The notes under the pieces are model-generated. The model was not told where the DNA came from. It made no database searches and worked only from the letters and a program-made list of their open reading frames with translations. Below, piece after piece: positions 48,301-63,300 of a stretch of 64,000 nucleotides of DNA (its first letter is position 1; each line of letters opens with the position of its first letter). Made by a program: the position numbers and the translations under genes. Origin of the DNA: Phoronis australis (Eukaryota; Phoronida; Phoronidae); assembly GCA_002633005.1 (NCBI GenBank), contig NMRA01000032.1, positions 1 to 64,000 on the forward strand. The letters run 5' to 3'.

Positions 48301-51300
48301 TTTTGTCTATCAACTTTTGGCTTATAATGTACATGGTCTTGATTCTGGTTACACAAAAGTTTGCATTTTATAACCCCTGAGCACAACTTGCAAAGTTCAA
48401 ACTCCACATTTTGAGCTGCTGCTCAAATATTTAAGGTCATCGACTGCAAACTTGAATAATACGCTTACCTCCATCCTCTTTGAAGACAAAGCAGAGTGTC
48501 TTCACATTGTGCAGGATCTAGAAGGATATTTGCTCAGCATTCTTAATCAGATACCAAATACTCATCGAGGCTTGCCATGATTTCAGATATAGATGGCGCT
48601 GTTGTATCCTGTGTATCTACGGCAACTAGCACGGTTAGTGCACCACCTGCACAAGGTACGACCTCTTTTAAAAAATCAATTGATAATGTGGAGCTTGACG
48701 TCACTAGGTAGCGTTTGTGAAGCGATGGTCTTACCTGGATGAAGTCATTCGCTGTAGTCATGTGGGACCCTTCACCCACAAGCACACCCTATTCATATTG
48801 TAAAAAAAGAATTCTTTCTTCCTTCCTCAATCCTGTTATTGGAAAAAATTATGCCTAAATCAATAATCTCATATTATTCCTTATTCTTGTCTGTTATTGA
48901 GCGATGGTATTGTCACAATTGTAATTGTCACAATGGCCATAGTTTGACTTAAAGAGAACAAATATTTGGTTATTCACATATGCTCCCCAATCTTGGAAGT
49001 CTACAACCAAACTCCAGTCCAACAGTCACACCATTTATACCCTTTTTCAGCCGTTTCTATACCCACGACAGCGACCAGCCATCCACTGCCCAGCGACACG
49101 TATCAACGACTGCGCCAGTTCCAGCAGCCTGCATCAGTGCCTGCCCTCTCGGCACCTGTCACGCGACCAGTGACATCTGTTATTAGCATAAGCAGTCTAC
49201 CGCACACATCCTCTACCCAGCAATACACATCAATTAGTGACGTGCATCGCTCCAAATTGGATCGCATAAAAGCTATCAAGGAGACAGCCAAGTCTTTGGA
49301 GAATAAAATTCACGTAGAGACCCAGCGTTTAACTGGAGAAGATCTGGCGCCATCTGTTGGTAGGTGGTAATTGAATTGCAAAACGGTTCAATGGTGATTG
49401 CAGTGAGCTGGTTTCCTTTGTTTAATTTTGGTGATATAGTTATTGCTTGACGCTAATACCCTCTGTTGGTTGGCTATGAACAAACTACTTGGAACTAATA
49501 TCCTATACTGGTAAGTACTAAGTGAAATATAAGGGTCTGGTGACCTCTGTTGGTAGGAAGAAAAGTTAAATGTGCTTGTTGCTTCTCCCATCACATGGGA
49601 TTTCTGTCAAAGCAAGCACCATTTCTTGGCATCATCTGGATACAGTCAAGTATCTTTTGTGTTGCTTAAACTTCCTACATCAGGAATTTCTGACTGGAGG
49701 TGTATAACTTTCTCTAACTTGTGCATAACGAGTAACCCTGTATACATTGGAAGAATCTTTCAATTTTACACTGGGTAAATTTGATTTTTTTCGCTGGTTC
49801 TGCAAGGTCAACTGGTTAAGACATCTGATCGGTTCTTGATGAAAACTTCCAGCCTGTGAAGCAGTCAACTTGTTGACCAGGCGAAACTGTTGAAGTGGAT
49901 CTCAAGTACAGCCATAGTGTGAAATATTCTGTGAGCTACCTTTGCCCAAGCAGGGTATGATCTCAATTTAAGTCAAATTCAAATTTGCCATGTTTCTAGG
50001 CCAGTCATTTCCTCATGAAGGCAAGTGGGCGGTGGCTCGTCACCGTAGCCCAATCACAGAAGAAGATGTCTCTGACTTCACGCCCAGGCATGACCGATTG
50101 GCTGGGTCACGTGATCAATACAACGTCTTCTCTGACGATCTGCCTGGTGTCAGGAACTTAGACGCACTGGCTCGCCATGCTAAGGTAAGGGTAATTTTAG
50201 TATCGTAGTTAAGATAAATTTTGATAAAATGGAAAAAGGTATTGAGGACTGCTTCATGTGCTATCATATTGCTGCGCCTTTAGGACTATGGAACTATACT
50301 CGAAACAGTGCCTTTTTCTTGGCGTTTTTTACCCATTGGGCTTGCATATTGGTGCAAGCGCCTAAGTTTCCCCTGCATAGGGCCATAGATTAATTTGCGG
50401 ACCCATTTTGACTACCTCTGCGCCTGGTAGTGGCAATTAGTTTTTGCCTCTATTCTGTGTTATTCCTTGGTGTATTTTTAAGAAATTTGGTTTATATGTT
50501 GCTATAAGCAATAATGTCTTTTAACTCAAGTGGCCCGCATATTGGCGTGTGCACCTCAATTTTGCACTTATTCGCAGTTCCGCTCAGAAGCCCATGGCCC
50601 TAATTGTGTGGCAATGCAGTAGGTGTATTATGCCTGTTAGCTTCAGCATGTGTTGAGTTGTTGGTTGGAAGGTTGGTTAACCAACTCTGCGATATTTTGT
50701 GACGTTTCACAAATTGTAAAATTGTGTAGTTTATCCTTATCACTGACAAATCCTGTCTCACATAAATGTGAAAAGCAAAGTTGTTGTTATTTAATATAGA
50801 ATGCACAAAGCACCAAAAAATCTTCTACGACAATTGAGACTACCCTGTGACATTTTAAAAATTTTGAGATGTGACAAATAGGGACTTGTCATTCAATATG
50901 AATCCATTCTCCGATTTGCCTATCGAGGACTTGTTGTCTCTGATTATGTTCAAAGCTGAGTGAAGACAGAGGGTTGAGTGTGATATGCAGTGATTTGTTT
51001 TCACGTATTTTGGAACGTCTCTGAAGGTGATCGTATACAGTACCACATTTTTTAATGTATGTTACTGTTATTTTTAATTACTAAGGAAATTCCTGTTATT
51101 AAGTACTTTTAATAAATGCTTAGAATATTTCAATTTTTAAGAGCCAGCATTATGCATATGTGAGTGTCTACTGCCATTTTGTCTAAGTATCTACTTCCAT
51201 ACTAGTATGTTATTTTAACTGCTAAGACCATCACAATATCTGACTGGTGCGTTGTTATTGAGAAGAGCACATCTGTTGGTCAGAAACGTATGCATTAAGT

Positions 51301-54300
51301 TGTTAACAGTAATGTGTTGTGTAATCTCTTTACCTTCTGTGAAGTCTGTGTCCATGTGAAGCCATCGTTTTGTAGGGCCATGGTGACAGACCTGAGGTGG
51401 TACCCCGGCGGTTGAGTCCCGTGGATAAGGAGGCTGAGGAGAGGCGGAGATACTTAGTGAATGAAGATCTTCAGCAGTATCTCTTGGTAATTATGAGCAG
51501 AAAGGTTCAAACATGTCCAAATATGGTCATTTAAAGGTCACATGTAGCCAAATATGGGCATTTAATGGTGATGTGAAACCAAATCTGGGCATTTAAAATT
51601 CGCGTAACCAAATCTGGGCAACTCAGGGTCACACATAACCTAATATGGGCAGGACACCAATGTTATGAGTGATGTATTTTATAATGGAAAATGTGTAAAT
51701 TTTTAATTATTTTTAGCTGTGTTTTCATCATAAATCAAAGTGAGGGCCCTCTTGGAAAGCAGTGCTATCACTGAAGAGGTCACCCTCATTTTAAATATCA
51801 CAATAAATAAATAAACAAATGACCTCAAGATTCAAATTTCTAGTTGAGAATTTGTTCAGCTGCAGTTTTAGAGTCTGCTCACTGCATGAATATTGATTAT
51901 GTCTAAACTTGCTGTATGATATTTCCATGCTGCCAGCTGTCAAGCATTGACAAATACGGTTGGGAAAGGGCCTATCACATATACAAATGTGGTATATCCA
52001 GGCACCCCTCTAGATGGATAGACTCTTCTAGCTCCTTCCTGGGCACTGTAAGCACATTGTAGAAGAGTCGATCATAGTTTGGGTGCAGAGCTGTCTGTTC
52101 ATGAATGGTGTATACTATCTATTGTTTCAAGACCATGATTATGTTATTGTGTGGGTGTGGTTTATGGTTTTGAGTGACATGTTAAATCATGTTGCATTAC
52201 TTATCGAAGTGAACTTGGATATCTTGTTACAGATGGAAAGCATTAGTTCACATCGACCTGTAATGTTGAAAGTTTGGTAAAGCATTGCTATAAAGCCCCA
52301 CACATCAATAATTTCTTGCCAAAAATACAGTTGCTGTAGTTTACTGCAGGTTGGAGTCATATCGCAGTATCAGCTGAACGCTCAACCTGAGCCAAATCCT
52401 ATGCATTAAGTAGCTGTATTTTAAGCGTATTTCACACCGACCTTGATTTCTGTGAATTCCTGACAGACCACGACAGTTAAATCACAAAAATGCTACGGAT
52501 CTTTTTGTTTTATTACTCTGGTCAAAGCTAATGGCTTCAAAAATTCTATCTGATTCCAACATTGCATTTTCGGCTGCAAATTAAAACGAAGTTGTGGACT
52601 TAGAACCTCTCAATAAATCAAGTTGGCTGTGTGGAATTTTACCGTTGAAGCCACCGATGAACTCGATATAGTGCCTGGTGTTGTCTTGTTACAGTGTTAT
52701 CAGGAATGATAATTGCACTAAATTTTGTTGGATTTATTCTAGGAAAATTCTTCATGAGCAAACTGCCCTGAATTCATGGCAGTACTGCTGTATGTGCATT
52801 AACACTTCCTTTCTTAGTTAACTAGCTACTGATATTATCTGTTACGAGAAGGACACAGAGAATGGATTCCCTGTGACATGGTGACATTCTGTGACAAAAC
52901 ATGTGTGCTGGAAATTCTTAGACATTATATGACATTTCGAGAATTCTGTGACAAAGTATGAAAAATTTGAGGATCCAAGTAGGTGTTTAGAACTTTGTTG
53001 GGTTTCGAGTTATTTTATACTCCCTCAAGTGGTGGTTCTTTTTTCTACAAATTGTAAAATTCCTTGATAAATTTTGTGTCTCACATGTGTGAGACTTCCC
53101 TGTGACATTTTGAAAATTTTGAGATGTGTGAAACTGTGACTTGACATTAAACACAAATCCGTTCTCTGAGGTCAGTTCCAAGACCGATAGGGGCTACAAA
53201 ATTTGCTGGAACTCTCATTTGCTTTGGGACATGACAACAGATTGTAGTGGAAATAATTCCCTGTTAAAAATTCCTGCCAAATTCTGGTATTCTAAAGAAC
53301 ACGGGAATGCTACTGTTCAGTAGTGGTTATTTCACCCTGTCAGTCTGTCACCTTAGATAGATGTCAATGAATTTGTGACTGAAAGTGCGCTATTCTGTAA
53401 TGAACAGTTAGTGTTTTTACAAATTTAAAACAGCCTGATGCACCCAACCCAATTAGAATGATTGTTTTCTAGTTTTACACGTCAGTGTACCAAACCTGGA
53501 TAGAAATATTATGCAAAACTCGGTTGTTAGGAGACGGGATGTGATGCAAGTGGTCAAACATTTCAGTCGACTACGATCAACTATCATCAGTGCCTGAGAT
53601 TCCCATATGTATGGATAGAAATACATAATTAAGCTCATGCACAGCTTAGCACATTTTGACAAGTGTCTTGTGTTACTTCATTTGCTGTTCTTTTAAACAT
53701 TAATTGACTCGTGGTTTTCAAGGAAGTTTAAGTTTTACAGTAAGGTAATAATCACAATGAAAAAAAAATTGTGACTCATTTTCTACTGGTAGAACTCATC
53801 ATTGTTGGAATTAGGGTAACGTTTCTTTAAAAACCAATTGGACACCAACTTATGACGGTTAATGATGAGTGAGAATGTTGCTAGAATTCTATTCAATGTT
53901 ATTATAGACTTCATCACATTAGTGTGTCAAATTTGTTATTATAGACTTCATCACATTAGTGTGTCAAATTTGTTATTATAGACTTCATCACATTAGTGTG
54001 TCGAATTTGTTATTATAGACTTCATCACATTAGTGTGTCGAATTTGTTATTATAGACTTCATCACATTAGTGTGTCGAATTTGTTATTATAGACTTCATC
54101 ACATTAGTGTGTCGAATTTTCGTGATATTTCCAAACACTTTAATTTTCACCGCTGAATTTCTAAAAATATCGACAACACTTGGAGAGAATGTGCAGCACT
54201 TGATAACTTTTCTTCTAATTGTAGTTCAGTCAGATTCTGTCCTCTAGTGTATTCACGTACAGTATGAAAATGAAGGAATCGGTCAAAGTAGCGTTTCTCT

Positions 54301-57300
54301 TTCACGACTGTTAATTTTGTTAACGGCAAAATAACTGGTTATACGTATTAGTGACGCAAAATTCTAATTACAAAATGTCTTCGCCACCTCACTGACAGTC
54401 TTGTTAATTTCCTTTCATTTTTGATCATTGGGATCATAATAAAGTTGGCGTCTGCCCACCAGTCATGACGGGGAGTTCTGGGTCATTTTCATGAATACTT
54501 TGGGCTTGTACTGTACCTACCAGTTTCAATTTTCAATGCTTGACATGTTATTTTTCACCCTTGCAGGATTCAGAAACTGATGAATCTCTGCTGGACTCTA
54601 CACTGACTGACGTTACAGACGCTCAACAACCTTTGAAGGTTTGTTTCTCCGAGACACCGTATGACCTGCTGCCCATGATTACGTGGCAGTCATATCGAGC
54701 CTTTATAACGTGTCAGAGATCAATATGTCGTTGTGCAATGCACTGCTTGATGCCGCAGTTTCAACGAATTGTGTGAAATAACATCTGTTGAGATTTAGCC
54801 AGAATTGCAACAAACGTGTTGTTATAAAAAATAATTTGGTTATTTAGTCGCGGTTTTGTGTACTGTAACTATTGGGGTCCACTTTGTGGGCTGAAAATTT
54901 TTTGACTTTCGACGTCTACTTCGTTCATTAAGAGCTGTAGTTTTCAAAAATGAAGTGAAGGTTGGAAGTTAGTATCTTTTGCCCTTATGGCACGCATTTT
55001 AGTTTGTACTATCAGATCACTTCAGATATCACCTGTGGTTGACTTTTACGAAGGAGGATCGTTCTGAAAAGTTACAGCCAACTGTATCTAAATTGTCGCA
55101 CCTTCTGTTGTCTTTAGGGAGAGGGAAATCATTTCTGTCAGACTGGGCTAATAATTTGTGTTTTTGTACCATATAGGTGTCATTAACAAAACTAATAGGA
55201 AATCGCCCCAGTCAACCAGATCTAAGAATATCTTCACAGTTTATATTTGAAGTTCTCGTTTCTTTATAAGGTGTACCGTGCTTAGATCTTGAAATTTTAA
55301 ACCTATATCTGGATGTGTTCAGTAGTCATTCAATTTTCGAGATACTTAATGATATGCATTTGGGTCTAATGTTGAATATTCATGACAATGCTTTACACAT
55401 TGCTTTCTTGCTTTAGATTGGTGCGGGACTGATGTCAGGTGACTACTGCTCAACCACTAAAACTGTTCCCAGCAGTCAGGTGCTGGATAGTCCTGACCTT
55501 GACCTTGCTCGCTATGCTGGACTAGAGGGTGACCCACACAGTGTGATCAATATCTACCTGAGGCGCCAGAAGGCTGAGAGAGGTTGGCATGTACCCAGCA
55601 CACGTCTTTTGTTGTTTGATTAGTTTGAAAATGTTGGTTGTTATCCATGGAAAACAGAAATTCTAAAGTGTTATTTTTGTCCAAAACCTTGACACAAAGG
55701 AAGGGCCTTTGTCCATATGATTCTAGGTTTTAAATATAAGCACCAACTGTAAGTATCTTTATTTTGATTTTCTAATACCATTTTAAGTCAGCTGAATCTA
55801 AACGCAAATTTCAACTTTTATAGTGGCTTTAAAGCGACCTCGCATCACGGAATCTTTTGATTTAGACTACTTACTGATATGCAATTGATCTCAAAATCTC
55901 TCTTAGTAAACTAGAGGTGATTCCAGGGCTGTGAAAGAATTTACAGGTTGCCATGCTTGTTTGCTTGTTATGGTATGTCGTTTTATGCTCGCAGCATCTT
56001 CTTCAGTTCTTTATAAACACAGAAGTCAATTGTCATCTGAGTAAGGAACTAGTTGAGGTCAATTTTATGACAGCAAATCATCTTAACCAATGAAAGTTTT
56101 CCTCTGGGATTGAATGTGTTGTTTTGATTAGCCAAATAAGTGTTGATGGTTGTAAGTGAATGAATGTTTCCTTTTCCTCATGTCAGAGCGCAAGGCTGCC
56201 GAAGAGTATCTGGCTAGGAAGGAGGAGCCTATGTCAGCAGCGTATGAGGATGACTTCACAGAGCAGCGTAGCCAATCAGGAAAGGCTGCAGTGAAGATTG
56301 ACAGAACCCCTGGTGAGTGCTAAACATCAGTTTGAAGAAACGAGCCTCGGGTGTGTTCTGTGGAGTTTTTTGAGGTCAGGCAAAATCATGCGACTGAAAG
56401 GCGCACGCAACCTCGAGACTTCAAAAGGAGGTGAAGTGGCTTCCACCGAACTGATTAGATGGTGAGGTTAATGCTGAACTATGGGGGAAAATTGAATGGT
56501 TTCCTTTGCATCTGTGGCATACAGTATGGAGCACTGTTCAGCTTCTGTGCTGTCCTCTTAGTGCGCAATACTGCCTGGATGAATCATTCTGTAAATCCAT
56601 TCCCAATGCAGATCGTCATATGCAATGAAGTTGAGGTATAGTGGTTATGTCAGATGCTGTCAATGCATGGCAGGTGGATGTCCTGGTTCGGCTTGGGGAA
56701 CAACAATGAAGGATTGACCTTAGATAGAAAGCAGTGTTTCCTTGGCATCAACTGAATCCTCAGTATTCTTAAAACCTTTTGTTGATATTTCTGATAGCAT
56801 GGTACTTGCTACAAATAATGAAACAAAATCCTGCTTCCCTGTCACGAGGGGTCATTACCCATACGACGGGTCATTAGCCATCATGACTGGTCATTACCCA
56901 TCATAACTGGTCATTACCATCATAACTGGTCATTACCATCATAACTCATCATTCTAGCGTTTGTGATGGTGAATTCCACTCGCACTCAGCCATTGTGACA
57001 GGAAATTCTGAGTCGGTTTGTGTGATTATTTTTATTTCAAACATTTCTTGACACAGTTTTATAACCAAAGAGACTTAATTGTGCGATGCATTTTGTTCTA
57101 ACTTGATCCTAAATCTTGAACAGACAAGCCCAGGCTGCCTGTACAGAGCTCCTGCAGTGAGCTTCGCCACTCTAACGAACACAGCATGGATCACCGTGGT
57201 GATCACCAAGACCAAGAAAGTGATGGGACATCGCTGGACGTTGACTCTGTAACAAGGTTTGTTTTGTATCTGCAGAATGTCGCAGGCTCTGTTGGTCGTG

Positions 57301-60300
57301 GAAGATTCAACTGTAGATAACAGTAATGGCTGACATATTTGTATTAATTAAAACATTATGTCTACCTCAGTGATGTTATAGTAATTTTTGGGAGCTTGTT
57401 TGAAAGTGCAAAAATAAATATGGCTTTGTGGACATGACACAAATGGACTGCACTGTCGAATATTTTTAGTATAAGAAGCACCATTCAGTTGGCTTATACA
57501 CTGAAGATTTCCATAGTGACTATTGTTAATTATTGGGTGTTTAGACAAACTTTTCCTTTCCAAAGTATTTGAAAAGACTACTGCATAAACCATTGTCAAA
57601 TTGACCAGAGATTGATAGATTTCTTAGGGAGACTTTAATAGTACCTGTTTTCCCTCCCCAGCTCTGCAGGTAGTACCCCTGTGCGAGGACAATCTGTCCA
57701 GAGCTTGTCCCCAAGTCGTCGACTGAGCCCTGCCTTGTCACGTGACGAACACCATTCAGTGGATGAGCCGTCTGCTTCAACAAAAAAGAGTCAGTCTCGC
57801 TCTTTAAGGATCTACAGGGACAAGCCTGTGGACCGTGAAATCTCACCAAGACGTATCTCGGACAGAAGCGGCAACTCTACTGAGTCAGATTTATCCAGTC
57901 TAAGCGAGGATACAGGGGCTCAGCCCAGAAAAGTAAGCTGTTTTAAAACTTTTAAGTCTTAAGAGTCTTTTGTAGTTGAACTTTCAGTGCTTAGACAAGG
58001 ACCTGAGTTGAATGTGTTTTTGCGACATCAAAGCAATAATATTGCATTGGGTTCTAAGTTCACAGCACACTGTGTTCAGCTGGTGCTTAAATTTCTTGAA
58101 GCTTTTATCTCTATCTCACCACAGTTTGTAAATACTAGCAAAGCACACTTTTATTTATCCTCTAGTTCTATTTTTCCACGATCTCTCAACCGCAACTAAT
58201 ATTCAATTGTTTCACTTTTGTCAGTTTTGTGAGGGTTTTGGTGCACAGTATTTTCTCAATACAAAGTGAAGTGGAGCTGGTGATACAAGTCTGTTACAAA
58301 CAACAAGGAAACTTTGTCAAAAATTGTACGGGGTTTGGGAGAAAAATTATTTAAGTCTTGAATACCACTCACACAAACAGTATTCAGGCATAATGACTTT
58401 TAATTTGCCTTAGTGACTTTGGGCTTAAGCTGAATTCATTGTCAGACCAGCCTTAGTACCTAGAATGAAGGGAGTATTAACAAGACAATTAATAAATGTG
58501 TCTAAGCCATTCTGTAGTTAGAATTTATATTTTGTTGTTAACAGAATTTGTAGTCTTGACAGGAAAACACTTTAACCCTTATCCTGCTGAGCCTCTATTC
58601 AGACTACTTTCCCTGTGTGCTGAGCTATGTAGGTCACCACTACTGCTTTACACTAAGCTGTTGTGGAGGTCACCTAGACAAATGACCTAACAATTTTAAA
58701 TCGGAAATTTGAAGGGGAAATATTAAATTAACAGAAAAGAAGTCAATACAAAACTTGTGCAGAATTTAATGGAGAATTTCACCATATATAGACTTTATCA
58801 TAGCCTTGGTGAAAGTAAACTGATCCACTGTCATCCTCTCCCGTATGGCTCCAGCCATATAATGAAACTCTGTGTCTACACTTACATAAACCTGCCAATA
58901 TCTCCCAAACTAGTAATCACAGCCATATGGTTTAAATTGGAGAACAGTAGAGGAAGTTGTGAAGTATGGAATGCTCATGGTCACATATGTAAACAACATT
59001 CCAGGGCTCTTACAATTTCTGAATGAAAATCAAAAGTGTCCTGGGGTGAGTGCACTCTCCTAGCGCAGCCCAGCTGTAACTTATTATAGTCGATTGAGTA
59101 CACCCAATGCATTTTAATAGGATGATTGTCATGTCGGCTGACCTCGCCTAGCGCAGGATAAGGGTTAATCTGATTGCTTGTATCTGGTACTGTATTGCTA
59201 CAATTCTCTTGACATTTAATGGACATAACTTTGACTAACCAATTTTAGCAAACTTCATCGAAATTTTAAGAACCGTCTGTAGGTCACATGGTCCTATGTT
59301 GTAATCCCTTGGGGAGAGAAAAGTATGGACTGCTCTTTTAGTATTTTCGTAGACAATTCTCCAATCATAATCTGTTTTTGAACCTAGAAAAACATGGAAC
59401 ATCCGAGTTGCATGCTTCAAGTGGCTAATAACCTCAACTTTTATATTCTATTGCTGTTTGAATTAATTGCACTTGTCACTGTGATAAATAAATACAATGC
59501 AAAGCATTGCAATACAGTGCAGCCCTAAGGATGTCCTATACTCCCTGATTTTGCTGTAAAACTCTCCTTGTTTTGCCTGGTTGGCTGCTGAGAGGATGAT
59601 CTTGACTTGTATTCATTGTACTTCTGTCTCCTACATGACAATTTGTGTTAAGTTTCATTGCAATTTTTGCATCAGCAAAGCTGTATGCGCTAGCAGCCAG
59701 GCTCAGCCTCTAGCTCCCTCTTTTGTTTGCTTTGAACACTCCTTAAAATATCAGTCATAGTAAGCGGTTCTCAAAAAAAAAACATCAAACAGAACTGTTG
59801 CTGTATCTGTATTACATTACTGCTTCACAGGAAGCTTCTTCAGCCCTGTCATTGCCTGGCCACACCAGAGAGGAAGCCTCGCTCCGCCTGTCTCCCAATG
59901 CATTACAGCTGCACCTATCTACAGAGCTGAATCGTATGGAACATGCCGATCTCTCTATCCTTCAACTAGCAGAGATAGAGCGTACTCGTGGTATTGCCTT
60001 TGCACAGCAGGAGTCTGTCTCACTGGCACAAGTGCTAAAGGTTGGTAATGTTTCGTGCAAGTCAACCAATACTTACTATTAAATGTGAACATCATTTAAG
60101 CTGAGTAGGCTAAGTACAATCAACACAATGACCTGTAATCACCAAGTCAGGACTACTAAGTGCATGCGAAAATCACCCTCATGGGGACTTTTCATTTATA
60201 CCAGAGAATAGCCGGAGTGTTTCCTGGAAAACAAGTGAAGACTACATTGTAATTTTGGAGTAACGATGAGTCATTGCCAGTATTTTTGGACGTTTTAAAG

Positions 60301-63300
60301 TAAATGGATTTAGATGTCAGATGAAGATATGATGTTTTTACAGGTACTTTTGACATGTCCTTTGTATGGTTTGTGACAAACAGTAACATTCAGCAGCTTT
60401 TCATAAGGGACTGTCCCATTTTGTCCCAAACTGTTAACGTATATTTAGGATACAGAGAAATGTCAGCATTTTGTCTTCAAATTCTATTTGTAATCGATCA
60501 TTATCCTGTGCTTAAAGCATTTCATTATCTACTTTGAAAAATTTGAAAATGAATTTCATGTTTTTTGATTCATGGTAGATTGATTGTTTATCCTCAGTGA
60601 TCTTAAAGTGGTAGTTCTATAATTTTCGCTATGCTGAGTTATGACTGTTGAGAAATCCGCAGTTGTGTAATTTTATTGTATTTCTACGCTTTTTCACCTT
60701 TATGTGATTATGTACCCAAACTTAAGAATTAACATTAGAAGGAAAAAGTTTGCAAAAAGATTATGCATTACCTGCATCGTATAAACAAGACGGTTTCTCA
60801 GTATTTACTAGACTTGGTCTAAAGATTTGCCACAAATTGCCGCTTGTTATTTACAGTGTTGTAATCGACTGTTTTTCTTTCCGTAATTCTCCACTCGTTT
60901 TGCACAAAAGTTGTCAAAACTTTCATGTTTTCCGATGAATGTTTTCAGTCATCCAGTTGGGTCAGTATAAGAAACAATAAATAAATCTACTACTGGACTT
61001 ACGGTATGTAGAGATGGCTACGTTGCGTCCTCCTCTCGAGGACTTCATCAGGCCACTGAGTTGTCACGTGACTTGTCATGTGATCCGTCGTACAGTTTCC
61101 GCGGACTTACCTAGGACATGGGATAGGGCGTTGAAGAGAATCCCTCAGAAACTGTACGACGGATTACATGACAAGTCACGTGACAACTCCGTGGCCTGAT
61201 GAAGTCCTCGAGAGGAGGATGCAACGTAGCCATCTCTACATACCGTAAGTCCAGTAGTAGATTTATTTATTGTTTCTTATACTTTCATGTTTTCATTTTC
61301 AAAGGCTAATTACTGCAAATAACGGAAAATTTACTAACAGTTGTTTATAACATCTCCACGGAACAAACCATGCTAGTAGTAGACTATAATTTTCTTTGTC
61401 TCATTTTTGTGGCAAAATTTGGCGAAATAGAATTTCACTTGTCGGCCATACTGTATGCTTAAGGGTGAGTAATTATGGTACGCATGTAACCACGTAATTA
61501 CAAAGACGCATATTTTACTAAACGATTAGCTTGCGGTTTACACGTAGTTGTACTTGAATTCATCTAGGGTCGCCAGCAGCAACACGACCGTGACATGCAG
61601 CTGCTACAGCTCAAAGCCCGCCAGGAGTCTTTGGAGGCGTCGCGCCAGCTGGACGTCACTCGCCAGCGAGCTGCTGAGGCAGCACAGCAGGCTGCGGCAA
61701 CTCTGGCTAATGTACGCGAACAAAATATGACCGCACTGCATGACTCAACGCGCCACCTGATGGAGAAGCAGACAGAAGCAGCTAGGGCCACAGCATCTGC
61801 TGCCCAGCAACTGGCTCAGGTGAAGTCATGTGACTGTTTGGCAATCTGGAGATGTCAGTTCACTGGATTGTGAAATTTTAACTTTAAAATATGATTTTAA
61901 TCTGGAATCTTTATGTCTTGAAGAAGATGATAATTTGTTTGATATATTAATCTCTACTAAATGTACAGTATTTTTAATTCATCTCAGTTCTATAACTACT
62001 CTCTAGTTACAAGATCAAATGTTTACTTTCTTTCACGCTCATAATGATTTATTCGGCTTAAGGAAGGTTTAACGATTCTGACACACTGTAATTATTTGTC
62101 CAAACAGTGTTTTTTGTCACGCCAAAAATTTTTTTTTTGCGTGAGGTACGTAAACGTTTGTTGCACTGTATTTGTGTTTGTCCTGTTCTTTAGGTACTTC
62201 TATTGAACCACGTGTGTACCGTAAGTTGTAGAAATACTGTGCTAAGTTTGTTGGTTCAATTTCAGGCTAAAGAAGTCTCTGCAGTCCACACAGAGGCCAT
62301 GCGGGATGCCGGCAAGATGGCAACTGAGACGGCAACGGCTGCAGCCACTGCTGCAGTGCAGGCCTCTATGGAGCAAATGAAGAATTACACTCCCTGGTGG
62401 GCTCAGGTACTTCTTTCATTAAAGGAATATAAACTTAACAGGTTTATATTGAAGTGAAATTTTGTTTGAATTCATGTTTTTCGAGTTTTGCATGAAAAAA
62501 TCATTTATTACAACCTGTGTTTGAATTGTACTAGCCAAACATTTCTCTGCAGTGTATCAATGACACGTTTTCTGACTCGTGTTGATATTTATCGGTACCT
62601 GTCGCCATAGACAATTGAACAGGTTATGTGATGTGACCAACAGGTGGCATTTAAGGTACTACATATAAAATAACCCCTAACAGGTCAACATGTCAAGTTT
62701 CTATCAGTCTGTTATAGCACATTTATTTTATACATTTCCCAACTTGGGGTTATAGGATTGTTTTGACAAAAGAACAAATTTCTAACTGAATCTCTTTTGA
62801 TATAAGTATTCAAGTTGAAAACTCAACATTTCTCTGACATAGTTTTGTTTTTGTTTGATGCATTGATGCAAGTTTGTAGTTTCTTATTCGAATTTTGTTA
62901 TTAAATTCCTGTTTTTAATAGTTCACATGCAAAACTGGAACATTTTTATAACACCTTCGACAGCTGTGTTTAAATATGACCACCCTCTCTCAGGGATTTG
63001 TTTTGTGAAATTGACTTAAAACTTAAAACAGAAATTGGTCTTGCGCTCACACTTAATTATTGTTGAAAGAAAAACATTAGCCAAGTTATTATAAGTGTAT
63101 CCAAATCTAGTAATGAGTTATAGAAATTATAGTAACTTGTAGTACTTTGCACTTTTCCTCTAGTAAGATGTAGTTTGTATCTTCACTGGTCCAATCAATC
63201 ACGTTGTGTGCTAACTTCGGATCATTGATGGTTATGAGTTGGTCATGCTTTAGATTTCTTAAAAGCTGCTATGAATGCACCTTTTGTCTATGATTACAAA

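Noticed and set aside
48543-48785. 80-codon frame on the - strand
   Set aside because: It overlaps CEP350 exon 11 on the opposite strand and has no domain or splice support.
61014-61199. 61-codon + strand frame
   Set aside because: It lies wholly within the palindrome.
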